Shown here piece after piece: positions 1 to 6,497 of a stretch of DNA of 8,296 bases. The position numbers and the translations under genes were made by a program. The stretch's first letter is position 1. Every line of letters begins with the position of its first letter. Under the pieces are notes generated by a model. That model searched no databases. It had not been told where the DNA came from and worked only from the letters and a program-made list of their open reading frames with translations. Source of the DNA: RUG14186 sp964644555 (GTDB lineage Bacteria > Bacillota > Clostridia > Eubacteriales > Anaerofustaceae); contig CAZXWI010000066.1 in assembly GCA_964644555.1 (NCBI GenBank), positions 1 through 8,296 of the forward strand. The letters are read 5' to 3'.

Positions 1-50
1 TTTATAAGGTAAAATATACCCATTACTATATAATAAAAAGGGTTTATTTT

Positions 51-1409
51 ATGAAAAATGGTTTAAAAGAAAAGTATGGTTTACCCACTGCGATAGCCAT
101 GGTAGTTGGCACAGTTGTCGGCAGTGGGGTATTCTTTAAGGCTGAAAAGGTGCTTAATGCAACGGGCGGAAACCTTCCTCTCGGAATTTTGGCTTGGTTC
201 ATAGGTGGAGTAATTATGGTGGTGTGTGCGTATTCTTTTGCGCTACTTGCTACCAAATACGAATATGTTAACGGCCTTGTCGATTATGCCGAAGTAATGG
301 TGGGGGAGAAGTACGCTTATTTTGTTGCTTGGTTTAATACTGTAATATACCTGCCATGCATTACATCTGTATTAGCATGGGTGTCCGCAAGATATATCGG
401 AGTTTTGTTCGGTTTTGACATTACAGGCGGTGCGGTAATGACTATCGCATGTTTTTTACTCGTAATGAGCTATGCACTCAATACACTTTCTCCTGTTCTT
501 GCAGGTAAATTCCAAGTTTCAACCACGATTATCAAGCTCATTCCTTTGTATCTTATGGCTATAGTAGGTACTGTAATAGGGCTTAAATCGGGTATGACTG
601 TGGAAAACTTTACCTATGCTGCTACTCATGGTGTGGAAAGCACAGGCAGTGCGTTGTTTACTGCTGTCTGCGCTACGGCTTTCGCTTACGATGGTTGGGT
701 CGTTGCCACATCAATAAATGCGGAACTTAAAGATGCAAAGAAGAATTTGCCCATCGCACTCACAGTCGGCACATTGCTTGTTGTAGCCACATATATTTTG
801 TATTATGTCGGTTTGGCAGGTGCTGTTTCCAACGAAACGCTCATGGCAGGCGGTGAAGCTGGTGCTAAAATCGCATTCCAGACAATTTTCTCGAATATTG
901 GCGGAACATTGCTGTTTGTATTTGTTGTAATTTCATGTATCGGAACTCTTAACGGTCTTATGCTCGCTTGCTCAAGAGGGTTCTACTCATTCGCATCAAG
1001 AGGTCAAGGTCCAAGCCCGAAAATGTTCGCGCAAGTTGATAAAGTTACTAATATGCCTACCAACTCTGCAATTATAGGACTTGCAATCGCAGGAGCATGG
1101 CTTTTGTATTTCTACGGTGCAAACCTTACTGAGTCTTGGTTCGGATTTATCACATTCGATTCATCGGAGCTTCCGATTATTACGCAATATTTAATGTATA
1201 TGCCTATATTCTTAATGCTCATTAAAAAAGAAACTCATCTCAATTTCTTTAATAGATTCATTGTACCTGTGCTTGCTATTGTCGGATGCCTTTTCATGAT
1301 GCTTGCGGCATGCGTATCACACGGTATATCGGTTGTGGCATATCTTATAGTTTTTGCTGTAATTATGCTTGTTGCCGTACCTTTCAGTAAGAAAAAAGAT
1401 ATTAAATAG
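51..1409 (+). CDS. APC-superfamily amino acid permease (LAT/SteT-like)
   Basis: A 452-residue integral membrane protein, probably a cytoplasmic-membrane amino acid transporter or exchanger of the APC superfamily. About 12 hydrophobic segments can be read, near residues 13-30, 43-68, 88-115, 128-145, 158-179, 201-222, 235-258, 281-307, 337-357, 374-393, 402-424 and 425-446. The first carries the glycine-rich GSGVF (24-28), the unwound helix that in this fold contacts the substrate amino and carboxyl groups. The sixth carries FAYDGW (211-216), followed by an AELKDAKKNLP stretch (224-234), a pattern typical of the LAT branch. Length fits the family. The C-terminus is short and lysine-rich (SKKKDIK), consistent with a cytoplasmic tail. 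The ATG follows AAAAAGGG (35-42) at 8 nt spacing. A hairpin terminator lies 5 nt past the stop, so it is probably the last gene of its unit; what lies upstream is outside the window. The substrate cannot be read from the sequence. Confidence 0.9.
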   Translation: MKNGLKEKYGLPTAIAMVVGTVVGSGVFFKAEKVLNATGGNLPLGILAWFIGGVIMVVCAYSFALLATKYEYVNGLVDYAEVMVGEKYAYFVAWFNTVIYLPCITSVLAWVSARYIGVLFGFDITGGAVMTIACFLLVMSYALNTLSPVLAGKFQVSTTIIKLIPLYLMAIVGTVIGLKSGMTVENFTYAATHGVESTGSALFTAVCATAFAYDGWVVATSINAELKDAKKNLPIALTVGTLLVVATYILYYVGLAGAVSNETLMAGGEAGAKIAFQTIFSNIGGTLLFVFVVISCIGTLNGLMLACSRGFYSFASRGQGPSPKMFAQVDKVTNMPTNSAIIGLAIAGAWLLYFYGANLTESWFGFITFDSSELPIITQYLMYMPIFLMLIKKETHLNFFNRFIVPVLAIVGCLFMMLAACVSHGISVVAYLIVFAVIMLVAVPFSKKKDIK

Positions 1410-1413
1410 CTTT

Positions 1414-1441
1414 AAAAAGAACGATTTTTATCGTTCTTTTT
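1414..1441 (+). terminator. Intrinsic terminator of the permease gene, possibly bidirectional
   Basis: A perfect 12-bp stem (AAAAAGAACGAT at 1414-1425, ATCGTTCTTTTT at 1430-1441) closes a TTTT loop. It begins 5 nt after the permease stop. The U-tract is built into the 3' arm, and the A-rich 5' arm gives the same property on the opposite strand, so it could also stop minus-strand transcripts that pass the neighbouring hairpin. Confidence 0.85.
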
Positions 1442-1468
1442 ATGTTTTAAGATAAACATTGTATATAA

Positions 1469-1501
1469 AAATGCTCTGATAGTATTACTATCAGAGCATT
1501 T
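1469..1501 (-). terminator. Intrinsic terminator of the His-rich protein gene
   Basis: A perfect 15-bp stem (1469-1483 with 1487-1501) closes a 3-nt loop. On the minus strand it starts 2 nt after the His-rich gene's stop codon and runs into UUUUAUAUA. On the plus strand no T-tract follows, so it is assigned to the minus-strand gene. Confidence 0.85.
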
Positions 1502-1503
1502 AA

Positions 1504-1884
1504 TTACATTAGTTCTCTTGCTTTTTCGAGTTCTTCGTTTGCGTGTTTCATATAGTGGATAGCTTCGTATATTGCGTCCGCAACGTCGCTTTTATCGTGA
1601 GCAATGGCTTTTGTAGCCCATTCTTCGAATCCTTCGATATGGCTTAAATTATGCTCTACCCAATGCGAAAGCAATATTTCAAGTGTTCTCATTTCTTTAT
1701 CTTCGTTATGAAGTTCTTCATCACTGTGGGCGTGTTCTGCTGAGTCATGATCATGAAAATGAACATGAGTATGTTCTATTCCGTCATGAGTGTGTGTATG
1801 TGCGTGAGTATGCGTATGTTCGTGAGTGTGTTCGTGGCAGTCGCAATGCTCGTCATGTTCGTGAATTTTGTTTTCTTCTGTCAT
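1504..1884 (-). CDS. Histidine-rich putative metal-binding protein
   Basis: A 126-residue soluble protein with 26 histidines. Residues 8-59 hold 20 of them, largely alternating with Thr, Glu, Asp or Ala (for example HTHEHTHTHAHTHTH, near 19-33), plus Cys14 and Cys16. This resembles the His-rich metal-binding tracts of Zn, Ni and Co chaperones and transporters. Residues 64-126 form a distinct, probably all-helical acidic domain. Its histidines at 74, 78, 82 and at 110, 114 recur every four residues, so they would lie on one helix face and could add a structured metal site. I recall similar HW..HN..H tails in uncharacterised clostridial and archaeal proteins (possibly the family called DUF8180), but that is memory, not a search. 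No signal peptide or membrane segment is seen. The ATG has a strong AGGAGAT site (1889-1895 on this strand) and a TATAAT box upstream. Storage, buffering or delivery of Zn, Ni or Co is inferred. The metal is unknown and no metal transporter gene is adjacent. Confidence 0.8.
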   Translation of the reverse strand: MTEENKIHEHDEHCDCHEHTHEHTHTHAHTHTHDGIEHTHVHFHDHDSAEHAHSDEELHNEDKEMRTLEILLSHWVEHNLSHIEGFEEWATKAIAHDKSDVADAIYEAIHYMKHANEELEKARELM

Positions 1885-1915
1885 AATTATCTCCTATAGA
1901 ATAATTCTTTTGACT

Positions 1916-1921
1916 ATTATA
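1916..1921 (-). promoter_or_regulatory. Probable -10 box of the His-rich protein gene
   Basis: On the minus strand this reads TATAAT, a perfect consensus -10. It would place the transcription start near 1909, about 25 nt before the ATG and upstream of the AGGAGAT ribosome site. No good -35 hexamer lies 16-18 nt further upstream, so the promoter may be weak or need an activator. Confidence 0.5.
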
Positions 1922-1941
1922 TCCCAAAATTACATTCAATG

Positions 1942-1977
1942 GTATAAACTTGAGCAATTTTGTGATAAAATTTATAC
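1942..1977. promoter_or_regulatory. AT-rich dyad in the divergent control region
   Basis: The 109-nt gap between the His-rich gene and ispF holds nested inverted repeats: an inner AATTTT (1956-1961) / AAAATT (1967-1972) around GTGAT, and an outer GTATAAA (1942-1948) / TTTATAC (1971-1977). It lies upstream of both divergent genes and could be an operator, or part of the ispF promoter, since TATAAA at 1943-1948 is -10-like. I found no convincing -35/-10 pair for ispF. In AT-rich DNA such dyads can arise by chance. Confidence 0.25.
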
Positions 1978-1993
1978 AGAAAGGTTGTACAAT

Positions 1994-2470
1994 ATGAGAG
2001 TTGGAATAGGATACGATGTACATGCATACAAGCAAGGCAGAAAGCTTATACTGGGCGGAGTCGAAATACCATTTGAAGTCGGGCTTGACGGGCATTCCGA
2101 TGCCGATGTATTGGTGCATGCTTTGATGGATGCAATGCTCGGAAGTTTGGCGCTCGGTGATATAGGGAAACATTTTCCAGATACAAACGAAAAATATAAA
2201 GGCATAAGCAGTATGAAGCTTTTGTCGTATGTGGGAAAACTTATTAATGATAAAGGCTATCACCTTATCAATGCCGATTGTATCATTGTGGCTCAAAAGC
2301 CGAAACTTATGGATTATATTGATACCATGCGATGTAACATTGCAAACACATTGAATATATCTTATGATGATATCAGTATCAAGGCTACCACCGAAGAGCA
2401 TCTCGGATTTACGGGAGAGCTTAAGGGTGTGAAATCGTATTGCACTTGTCTTGTTGATAATAATAAATAA
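1994..2470 (+). CDS. ispF: 2-C-methyl-D-erythritol 2,4-cyclodiphosphate synthase
   Basis: IspF converts CDP-ME 2-phosphate to ME-2,4-cyclodiphosphate with release of CMP, in the MEP route to IPP and DMAPP. It is a cytosolic homotrimer with a divalent metal site. The protein is 158 residues, the usual length. The N-terminus reads MRVGIGYDVHAY, and the metal ligands Asp8, His10 and His42 occupy the same positions as in E. coli IspF. The HSDADVLVHALMDA block (34-47) and the TTEEHLGFTG block near the C-terminus are also typical. The frame stays open 42 codons upstream to 1868, but that stretch matches no IspF sequence and crosses the divergent promoter region. The start at 1994 follows AGAAAGG (1978-1984) and gives the family N-terminus. 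It is the first gene of the rightward operon; cysS begins 15 nt downstream. No ispD is in the window. Confidence 0.96.
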   Translation: MRVGIGYDVHAYKQGRKLILGGVEIPFEVGLDGHSDADVLVHALMDAMLGSLALGDIGKHFPDTNEKYKGISSMKLLSYVGKLINDKGYHLINADCIIVAQKPKLMDYIDTMRCNIANTLNISYDDISIKATTEEHLGFTGELKGVKSYCTCLVDNNK

Positions 2471-2473
2471 ATT

Positions 2474-2479
2474 GGGGAG
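2474..2479 (+). promoter_or_regulatory. Ribosome binding site that decides the cysS start
   Basis: GGGGAG sits in the 15-nt ispF–cysS gap. The first in-frame ATG (2480) abuts it with no spacer, while the second (2486) is 6 nt away, a workable distance. This favours 2486. Confidence 0.65.
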
Positions 2480-2485
2480 ATGAAG

Positions 2486-3886
2486 ATGAAATTATATAAT
2501 ACGCTGACGAATAAAAAAGAAGAATTTATACCTATTAAAGAGGGCGAAGTAAAAATGTATGTATGCGGACCTACCGTATATAATTATATCCATTTGGGGA
2601 ATGCAAGGCCGTTTACAGTTTTCGATGTTCTCAGAAGATATTTTATATACAAAGGTTACGATGTAACATATGTTCAGAACTTTACCGATGTTGACGATAA
2701 AATTATCAATCGTGCAAACGAAGAGGGGATTTCCGCAAAGGAAGTTGCCGATAAATACATAGGCGAATATGAAAAAGACGCAAAAGGACTTGGCATAAAA
2801 AAAGCAGATGTACATCCGAGAGTAAGTGAAACAATGCCGGAGATTATTTCATTTGTGCAAGGGCTTGTGGACTCAGACCATGCATATGTATCTTCCGACG
2901 GTAGTGTATATTACAGAGTCAACAGCTTTTCGGGTTACGGTAAACTTTCGCACCAATCTAAGGACGATTTATTGTCGGGCGCAAGAATCGAAGTTAACGA
3001 AGCAAAAGAAAATCCGTTGGATTTTGCACTTTGGAAAGCAAAAAAAGAGGGTGAACCTTATTGGGAAAGTCCCTGGGGAGATGGTAGACCCGGTTGGCAT
3101 ATAGAATGTTCTGCAATGAGTAAAAAATACCTCGGAGAAACCATCGACATTCACGGTGGCGGCATAGACTTGGTATTTCCCCATCATGAGAACGAAATAG
3201 CCCAGTCTGAGGCGCTCAGTGGTAAAGAATTTGCGCATTATTGGATACATAACGGATATATCAATGTTGATGATGTAAAAATGAGCAAATCTTTGGGAAA
3301 TTTCTTTACGGTGCGTGATATCGGCGAAAAATTCGATTTGGAAGTGGTAAGATTATTCATATTATCGGTTCAATACCGTAATCCTATAAATTTCTCCGAT
3401 GATTCTCTCAGACAAAGCCAATCGGCATTGGAACGACTTTACAATGTAAAAAACAATATCAAGTTCCTTATTAAAAATGCGAAAGGTGATGAAATAACCG
3501 CCTCCGAGCAGGTTTGGATTGATGAGCTTAAATCTCTCATAGTGAAGTTTGAAAATGATATGGAGGACGATATCAATACCGCAGGAGCCATAGGAGAGAT
3601 ATTCGAAATGGCAAAAGTAATCAATATAAATGCAAATGAGAACACATCTTCGGCTGCGTTAAATGAGGCTTTGAATCTGTTTATGATTCCGAACGGTATT
3701 TTGGGGCTTCTTTCAAATGATACGGAAGAACTTTTGGACGAAGATATTCAAAAGCTCATTGATGAAAGAACTCAGGCAAGATTAAACAAAGACTTTAAGC
3801 GCAGTGATGAAATCAGAGATATGCTTAAAGAAAAGGGAATAACTCTTGAAGATACAAGAGATGGCGTGAAATGGAGAAGAAACTAA
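2486..3886 (+). CDS. cysS: Cysteinyl-tRNA synthetase
   Basis: A class Ia aminoacyl-tRNA synthetase that charges tRNA-Cys with cysteine using ATP in the cytosol. With the start at 2486 it has 466 residues, close to the E. coli enzyme. It has the HIGH-type motif HLGN (36-39), preceded by CGPTVYNYI, and the KMSKS loop (265-269). The catalytic zinc site that selects cysteine is complete: Cys27, Cys208 (in WHIEC), His233 and Glu237 (in HHENE), each one position short of the E. coli numbering. The C-terminal helical region carries RLNKDFKRSDEIRDML and ends in the usual GVKW segment. An alternative ATG at 2480 would add two residues (Met-Lys) but has no room for its ribosome site. It lies 15 nt after ispF and 4 nt before dnaX. 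There is no T-box leader, although this gene often has one in Firmicutes, so control probably comes from the operon promoter. Confidence 0.97.
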   Translation: MKLYNTLTNKKEEFIPIKEGEVKMYVCGPTVYNYIHLGNARPFTVFDVLRRYFIYKGYDVTYVQNFTDVDDKIINRANEEGISAKEVADKYIGEYEKDAKGLGIKKADVHPRVSETMPEIISFVQGLVDSDHAYVSSDGSVYYRVNSFSGYGKLSHQSKDDLLSGARIEVNEAKENPLDFALWKAKKEGEPYWESPWGDGRPGWHIECSAMSKKYLGETIDIHGGGIDLVFPHHENEIAQSEALSGKEFAHYWIHNGYINVDDVKMSKSLGNFFTVRDIGEKFDLEVVRLFILSVQYRNPINFSDDSLRQSQSALERLYNVKNNIKFLIKNAKGDEITASEQVWIDELKSLIVKFENDMEDDINTAGAIGEIFEMAKVININANENTSSAALNEALNLFMIPNGILGLLSNDTEELLDEDIQKLIDERTQARLNKDFKRSDEIRDMLKEKGITLEDTRDGVKWRRN

Positions 3887-3890
3887 ACCT

Positions 3891-5540
3891 ATGACTTATC
3901 AGGTTTTATACAGGCGTTTTCGCCCCAAACGATTCGACGAAGTAGTCGGTCAGTCGCACATAATACCGATTTTGAAAAATCAAATACAATCGGGTAATGT
4001 TTCCCATGCGTATTTATTCTCAGGACCGAGAGGTACGGGGAAAACTTCTGTTGCCAAAATATTCGCAAAAGCGGTTAATTGCACAAATCCGGATCACGGA
4101 GAAGCTTGCAACAAGTGCGAATCCTGCCTTGCAGAGCAAAATAACGCACTTTCAAACATAATCGAAATAGATGCGGCATCAAACCGAGGAATAGACGAGA
4201 TAAGGCAGCTTAAAGAAAATGTAAATTTTATGCCATCGAATGCAAAATACAGAATATACATAATCGATGAAGTCCATATGTTGACAACGGAGGCTTTTAA
4301 TGCGCTTCTCAAAACATTGGAAGAGCCTCCTGCCCATGTAATATTCATTTTTGCAACTACGGAAGTTCATAAGATACTGCCGACTATTTTATCAAGATGT
4401 CAAAGGTTTGATTTTAAGAGGGTATCTTCTTCCGATATCAAACAAAGACTTTCCTATGTTTTGGAACAAGTCGGAGTTTCGTTTGAACCATCTGCTTTGG
4501 ATATTATAGCAGATGCAGCCGATGGAGGTATGAGAGATGCTCTTTCGATAGCCGATAAGGTCATTGCCTCATTAAACGGCGAAACATTAACCGATGAAAT
4601 TGTGCAAAAAATGCTCGGATTGATGGGGCAGGACGATATATTTAAAATATGCGAGGCCATATGCGACTCTAACCCATCCGATGCATTTACTTCTCTTAAC
4701 GAAGCAATCCAATCGGGAACAGATGTGGAATATATTATAGACGGCTTGACCGATTATTTTCGAAATCTTATGATTTACACCAGTGTAAGCGATTCAGGAC
4801 GGATTTTATTAAAAGGCGAGAAATATATCGAAAGTTTAAAAAGGTCGGCAATAAACGTCAATTCAGAGCTTTTGGTGAGCTATGTAACGGAGCTTTCCAA
4901 AATAAGGGCGGACGGAAGATATATTTCCAATCTTCGGTATCTTTTGGAAGCTGCAATTTTAAAATTATGCGATTCAGATAGACTTTCCGATTATCTATCA
5001 CTCCAATCTCGTGTGGATAAGCTGGAATCAAGAATAGAGGCTCTGATGCAAAAGGGGTATACTATTACGCCTACTAATTCTATGTTAAGTGCTAAACCGA
5101 CATTCGAAAGCGTGTCAAATGAAGCAGTCGGTAATGTATCCGAGCCTGATAAACAGGAGCAGACTGCAACTCATAGCGAAACATTACCTCAAACGGATAA
5201 AGACACATTGGTAAAGATGCACGAATTGTTGGAGTTTGCTTCTAAATACATACTTAACACCACCAGAGATATAATGTTATCGGGCATTGTTGCCGATATG
5301 AAAGTTGCCTCATTCGATGGAAATAATCTTTATTTATACCCCGTTGGAAGCAGTGTGCATATGATGGATGCATTCGATGCACGAATGGGTAAAGATAAAT
5401 TGAAAAATATTTTCGAGGCAAAACTTAATAAGCCGATAAATGTGGTAATAACCACTGCCCCGAAGAATACGAAAAAGAAACCGACGCTTATAGAGTCCGC
5501 TATGGAAATTATGGGCGAAATGCAGGAAATCAAAGAATAA
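3891..5540 (+). CDS. dnaX: DNA polymerase III subunit gamma/tau
   Basis: DnaX is the ATPase of the clamp loader, which opens the beta sliding clamp and loads it on primed DNA; the tau form also organises the replisome. The 549-residue protein starts with the typical YRRFRPKRFDEVVGQ. The AAA+ domain shows Walker A GPRGTGKT (45-52), a zinc site at Cys64, Cys73, Cys76 and Cys79, Walker B with DEVH (126-129), sensor 1 in ATTE (155-158), and the SRC arginine finger (Arg169). The collar domain ends near residue 360. A short coiled-coil-like stretch follows (about 369-388), then a Ser/Thr/Glu-rich linker (about 390-437), then a C-terminal tau domain (about 438-549). The ribosome site GGAGAAG (3873-3879) lies inside the end of cysS with about 11 nt spacing, which suggests translational coupling across the 4-nt gap. 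A possible frameshift site is listed separately. B. subtilis has dnaX–yaaK–recR in this same order. Confidence 0.96.
   Translation: MTYQVLYRRFRPKRFDEVVGQSHIIPILKNQIQSGNVSHAYLFSGPRGTGKTSVAKIFAKAVNCTNPDHGEACNKCESCLAEQNNALSNIIEIDAASNRGIDEIRQLKENVNFMPSNAKYRIYIIDEVHMLTTEAFNALLKTLEEPPAHVIFIFATTEVHKILPTILSRCQRFDFKRVSSSDIKQRLSYVLEQVGVSFEPSALDIIADAADGGMRDALSIADKVIASLNGETLTDEIVQKMLGLMGQDDIFKICEAICDSNPSDAFTSLNEAIQSGTDVEYIIDGLTDYFRNLMIYTSVSDSGRILLKGEKYIESLKRSAINVNSELLVSYVTELSKIRADGRYISNLRYLLEAAILKLCDSDRLSDYLSLQSRVDKLESRIEALMQKGYTITPTNSMLSAKPTFESVSNEAVGNVSEPDKQEQTATHSETLPQTDKDTLVKMHELLEFASKYILNTTRDIMLSGIVADMKVASFDGNNLYLYPVGSSVHMMDAFDARMGKDKLKNIFEAKLNKPINVVITTAPKNTKKKPTLIESAMEIMGEMQEIKE
4958..4964 (+). promoter_or_regulatory. 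Candidate -1 frameshift heptamer in dnaX
   Basis: T TTA AAA falls in the reading phase needed for tandem -1 slippage at Leu357-Lys358. The shifted frame reads Ile-Met-Arg-Phe-Arg and stops at TAG (4979-4981), giving a 363-residue product that ends at the collar-domain boundary, like E. coli gamma. GGAAG (4946-4950) upstream is Shine-Dalgarno-like, and an imperfect stem-loop can be drawn at 4985-5027, but it is about 20 nt away, further than usual. The same heptamer occurs in phase elsewhere in the window, so chance is a real possibility. Confidence 0.25.
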
Positions 5541-5546
5541 AGGAGA
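5541..5546 (+). promoter_or_regulatory. Strong ribosome binding site of the ybaB/ebfC gene
   Basis: AGGAGA directly follows the dnaX stop and sits 7 nt before the ATG. It is the best ribosome site in the operon, fitting an abundant nucleoid protein made in excess over DnaX and RecR. Confidence 0.75.
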
Positions 5547-5553
5547 AATTAAA

Positions 5554-5880
5554 ATGGCAAAATTTCAACAGCCGAACATGGCAAATCTTATGAAACAGGC
5601 GCAAAAAATGCAGCAGGATATGCAAAAGGCGCAGGAAGAGCTCATGCAGATGACTTTTGAAGCAACGAGCGGCGGAGGTGCTGTCAAGGCAGTGGTCAGC
5701 GGAGAGAAAAAATTGGTATCGCTTGATATAGACGATGAAATTTTAAACCCCGATGATAAAGATATGCTTGTTGATATGATAATAGTTGCGCTCAATGAAG
5801 CAATGGCAAAAGCTGAGCATACGACTCAGGATAAGCTCAGCAAAGTGACGGGAGGCATGGGACTTTCCGGGCTCATGTAA
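5554..5880 (+). CDS. ybaB: YbaB/EbfC family nucleoid-associated protein
   Basis: A 108-residue member of the YbaB/EbfC family, small homodimeric DNA-binding proteins that coat the nucleoid; the B. subtilis member in this position is YaaK. The N-terminal third is a Met/Gln/Lys-rich amphipathic helix (about 9-34, with MKQAQKMQQDMQKAQEEL), typical of the tweezer-like dimer. The glycine-rich turn SGGGAVKAVVSGEKK (39-53) begins the beta-sheet, and the LDIDDEILNPDD segment (57-68) and a C-terminal helix follow. The tail is Gly/Met-rich (GGMGLSGLM), as is common. Length is normal. It lies between dnaX and recR, its conserved place in many bacteria. A role in chromosome organisation or recombination is known only in outline for the family. 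Confidence 0.95.
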   Translation: MAKFQQPNMANLMKQAQKMQQDMQKAQEELMQMTFEATSGGGAVKAVVSGEKKLVSLDIDDEILNPDDKDMLVDMIIVALNEAMAKAEHTTQDKLSKVTGGMGLSGLM

Positions 5881-5891
5881 AAATGCTGTAA

Positions 5892-6497
5892 ATGAACAAC
5901 AATATGTATTCGGAGTCTTTGCAAAGGCTTATAAGCGAGCTTAGCCGCCTGCCGGGAATAGGCAGAAAAAGTGCTCAAAGGCTTGCATACTTTATTATCA
6001 AAAGCGAAGATGACTATGCTTTAAGATTATCCGAAGCTATAATGAACGCTAAGGATAATGTAAAATATTGTTCTGTTTGCTACAACATCACGGATACCGA
6101 TCCTTGTTTGTATTGCACTGACCCCTCAAGGGATCAAAGTGTTATATGCGTTGTGCAGGATTCCAAAGATGTTATAGCCATAGAACGAACCAAACAATAT
6201 CATGGGCTGTATCATGTGTTGGGAGGGGCTATCTCTCCAATGGACGGCATAGGCCCTGATGAATTGAAGATACAAGAGCTTATATCAAGACTCAATCAAG
6301 ATGTTAAAGAAGTAATTTTGGCAACGGGCTTAAGCGTAGAGGGCGAAACCACTGCCATGTTTATTGCTCGTATGGTATCGGCGCTCGGAATAAAAGCCAC
6401 AAGAATTGCTCGTGGGTTGCCCAGCGGTGCCGATTTGGAATACACCGACGAAGCAACTCTCGCCAATGCCCTTGAAGGCCGCAGGGAAATAGAATAA
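5892..6497 (+). CDS. recR: Recombination protein RecR
   Basis: RecR works with RecO (and RecF) to load RecA at single-stranded gaps in recombinational repair; it forms a ring-like tetramer that binds DNA. The 201-residue protein has the helix-hairpin-helix around LPGIGRKSAQRLA (20-32), a zinc finger with Cys60, Cys63, Cys72 and Cys75, a Toprim domain from about 81 to 175, and the C-terminal RIARGLPSGADLEYTDEATL block (171-190). The start is uncertain. ATG at 5892 gives 201 residues, but homologues usually begin a few residues before the Tyr-x-Glu segment, which suits the second ATG at 5904 (197 residues). Neither has a clear Shine-Dalgarno site. An in-frame TAA (5889-5891) rules out anything further upstream. 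Expression may depend on coupling to the ybaB/ebfC gene, which ends 11 nt before. The stop overlaps the next start by one base. Confidence 0.95.
   Translation: MNNNMYSESLQRLISELSRLPGIGRKSAQRLAYFIIKSEDDYALRLSEAIMNAKDNVKYCSVCYNITDTDPCLYCTDPSRDQSVICVVQDSKDVIAIERTKQYHGLYHVLGGAISPMDGIGPDELKIQELISRLNQDVKEVILATGLSVEGETTAMFIARMVSALGIKATRIARGLPSGADLEYTDEATLANALEGRREIE

Noticed and set aside
27..34. TATATAAT as the -10 box of the permease promoter
   Set aside because: It would start transcription within or beside the AAAAAGGG ribosome site, and no -35 hexamer is found at the right distance in the 50 bases available.
1736..1865. Low-complexity GTG/CAT-rich repeat tract that looks like a satellite or CRISPR-like repeat
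   Set aside because: There is no fixed repeat unit or spacer. It is the DNA of the alternating His codons (CAC/CAT) of the His-rich protein, with codons mixed.
1868..1993. 42-codon N-terminal extension of ispF from an upstream ATG
   Set aside because: It matches no IspF sequence, overlaps the minus-strand gene's start and promoter, and the ATG at 1994 has its own ribosome site and the exact family N-terminus.
1853..2401. Long minus-strand open frame over ispF (182 codons), and a similar one over the His-rich gene on the plus strand
   Set aside because: They lie antisense to well-recognised or well-signalled genes, have no ribosome site and show no protein-family pattern. They are frame shadows.
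2471..2485. T-box riboswitch upstream of cysS
   Set aside because: The ispF–cysS gap is 15 nt and the ispF leader only about 109 nt; no T-box consensus or specifier stem-loop fits.
3038..3047. A-run in cysS (A AAA AAA G) as a programmed frameshift site
   Set aside because: It encodes Lys-Lys in a conserved protein with no known frameshift product. It mainly shows how common slippery-looking runs are in this AT-rich sequence.
3887..3890. SRP RNA gene (scr) before dnaX, as in B. subtilis
   Set aside because: Only 4 nt separate cysS from dnaX, so there is no room for an RNA gene.
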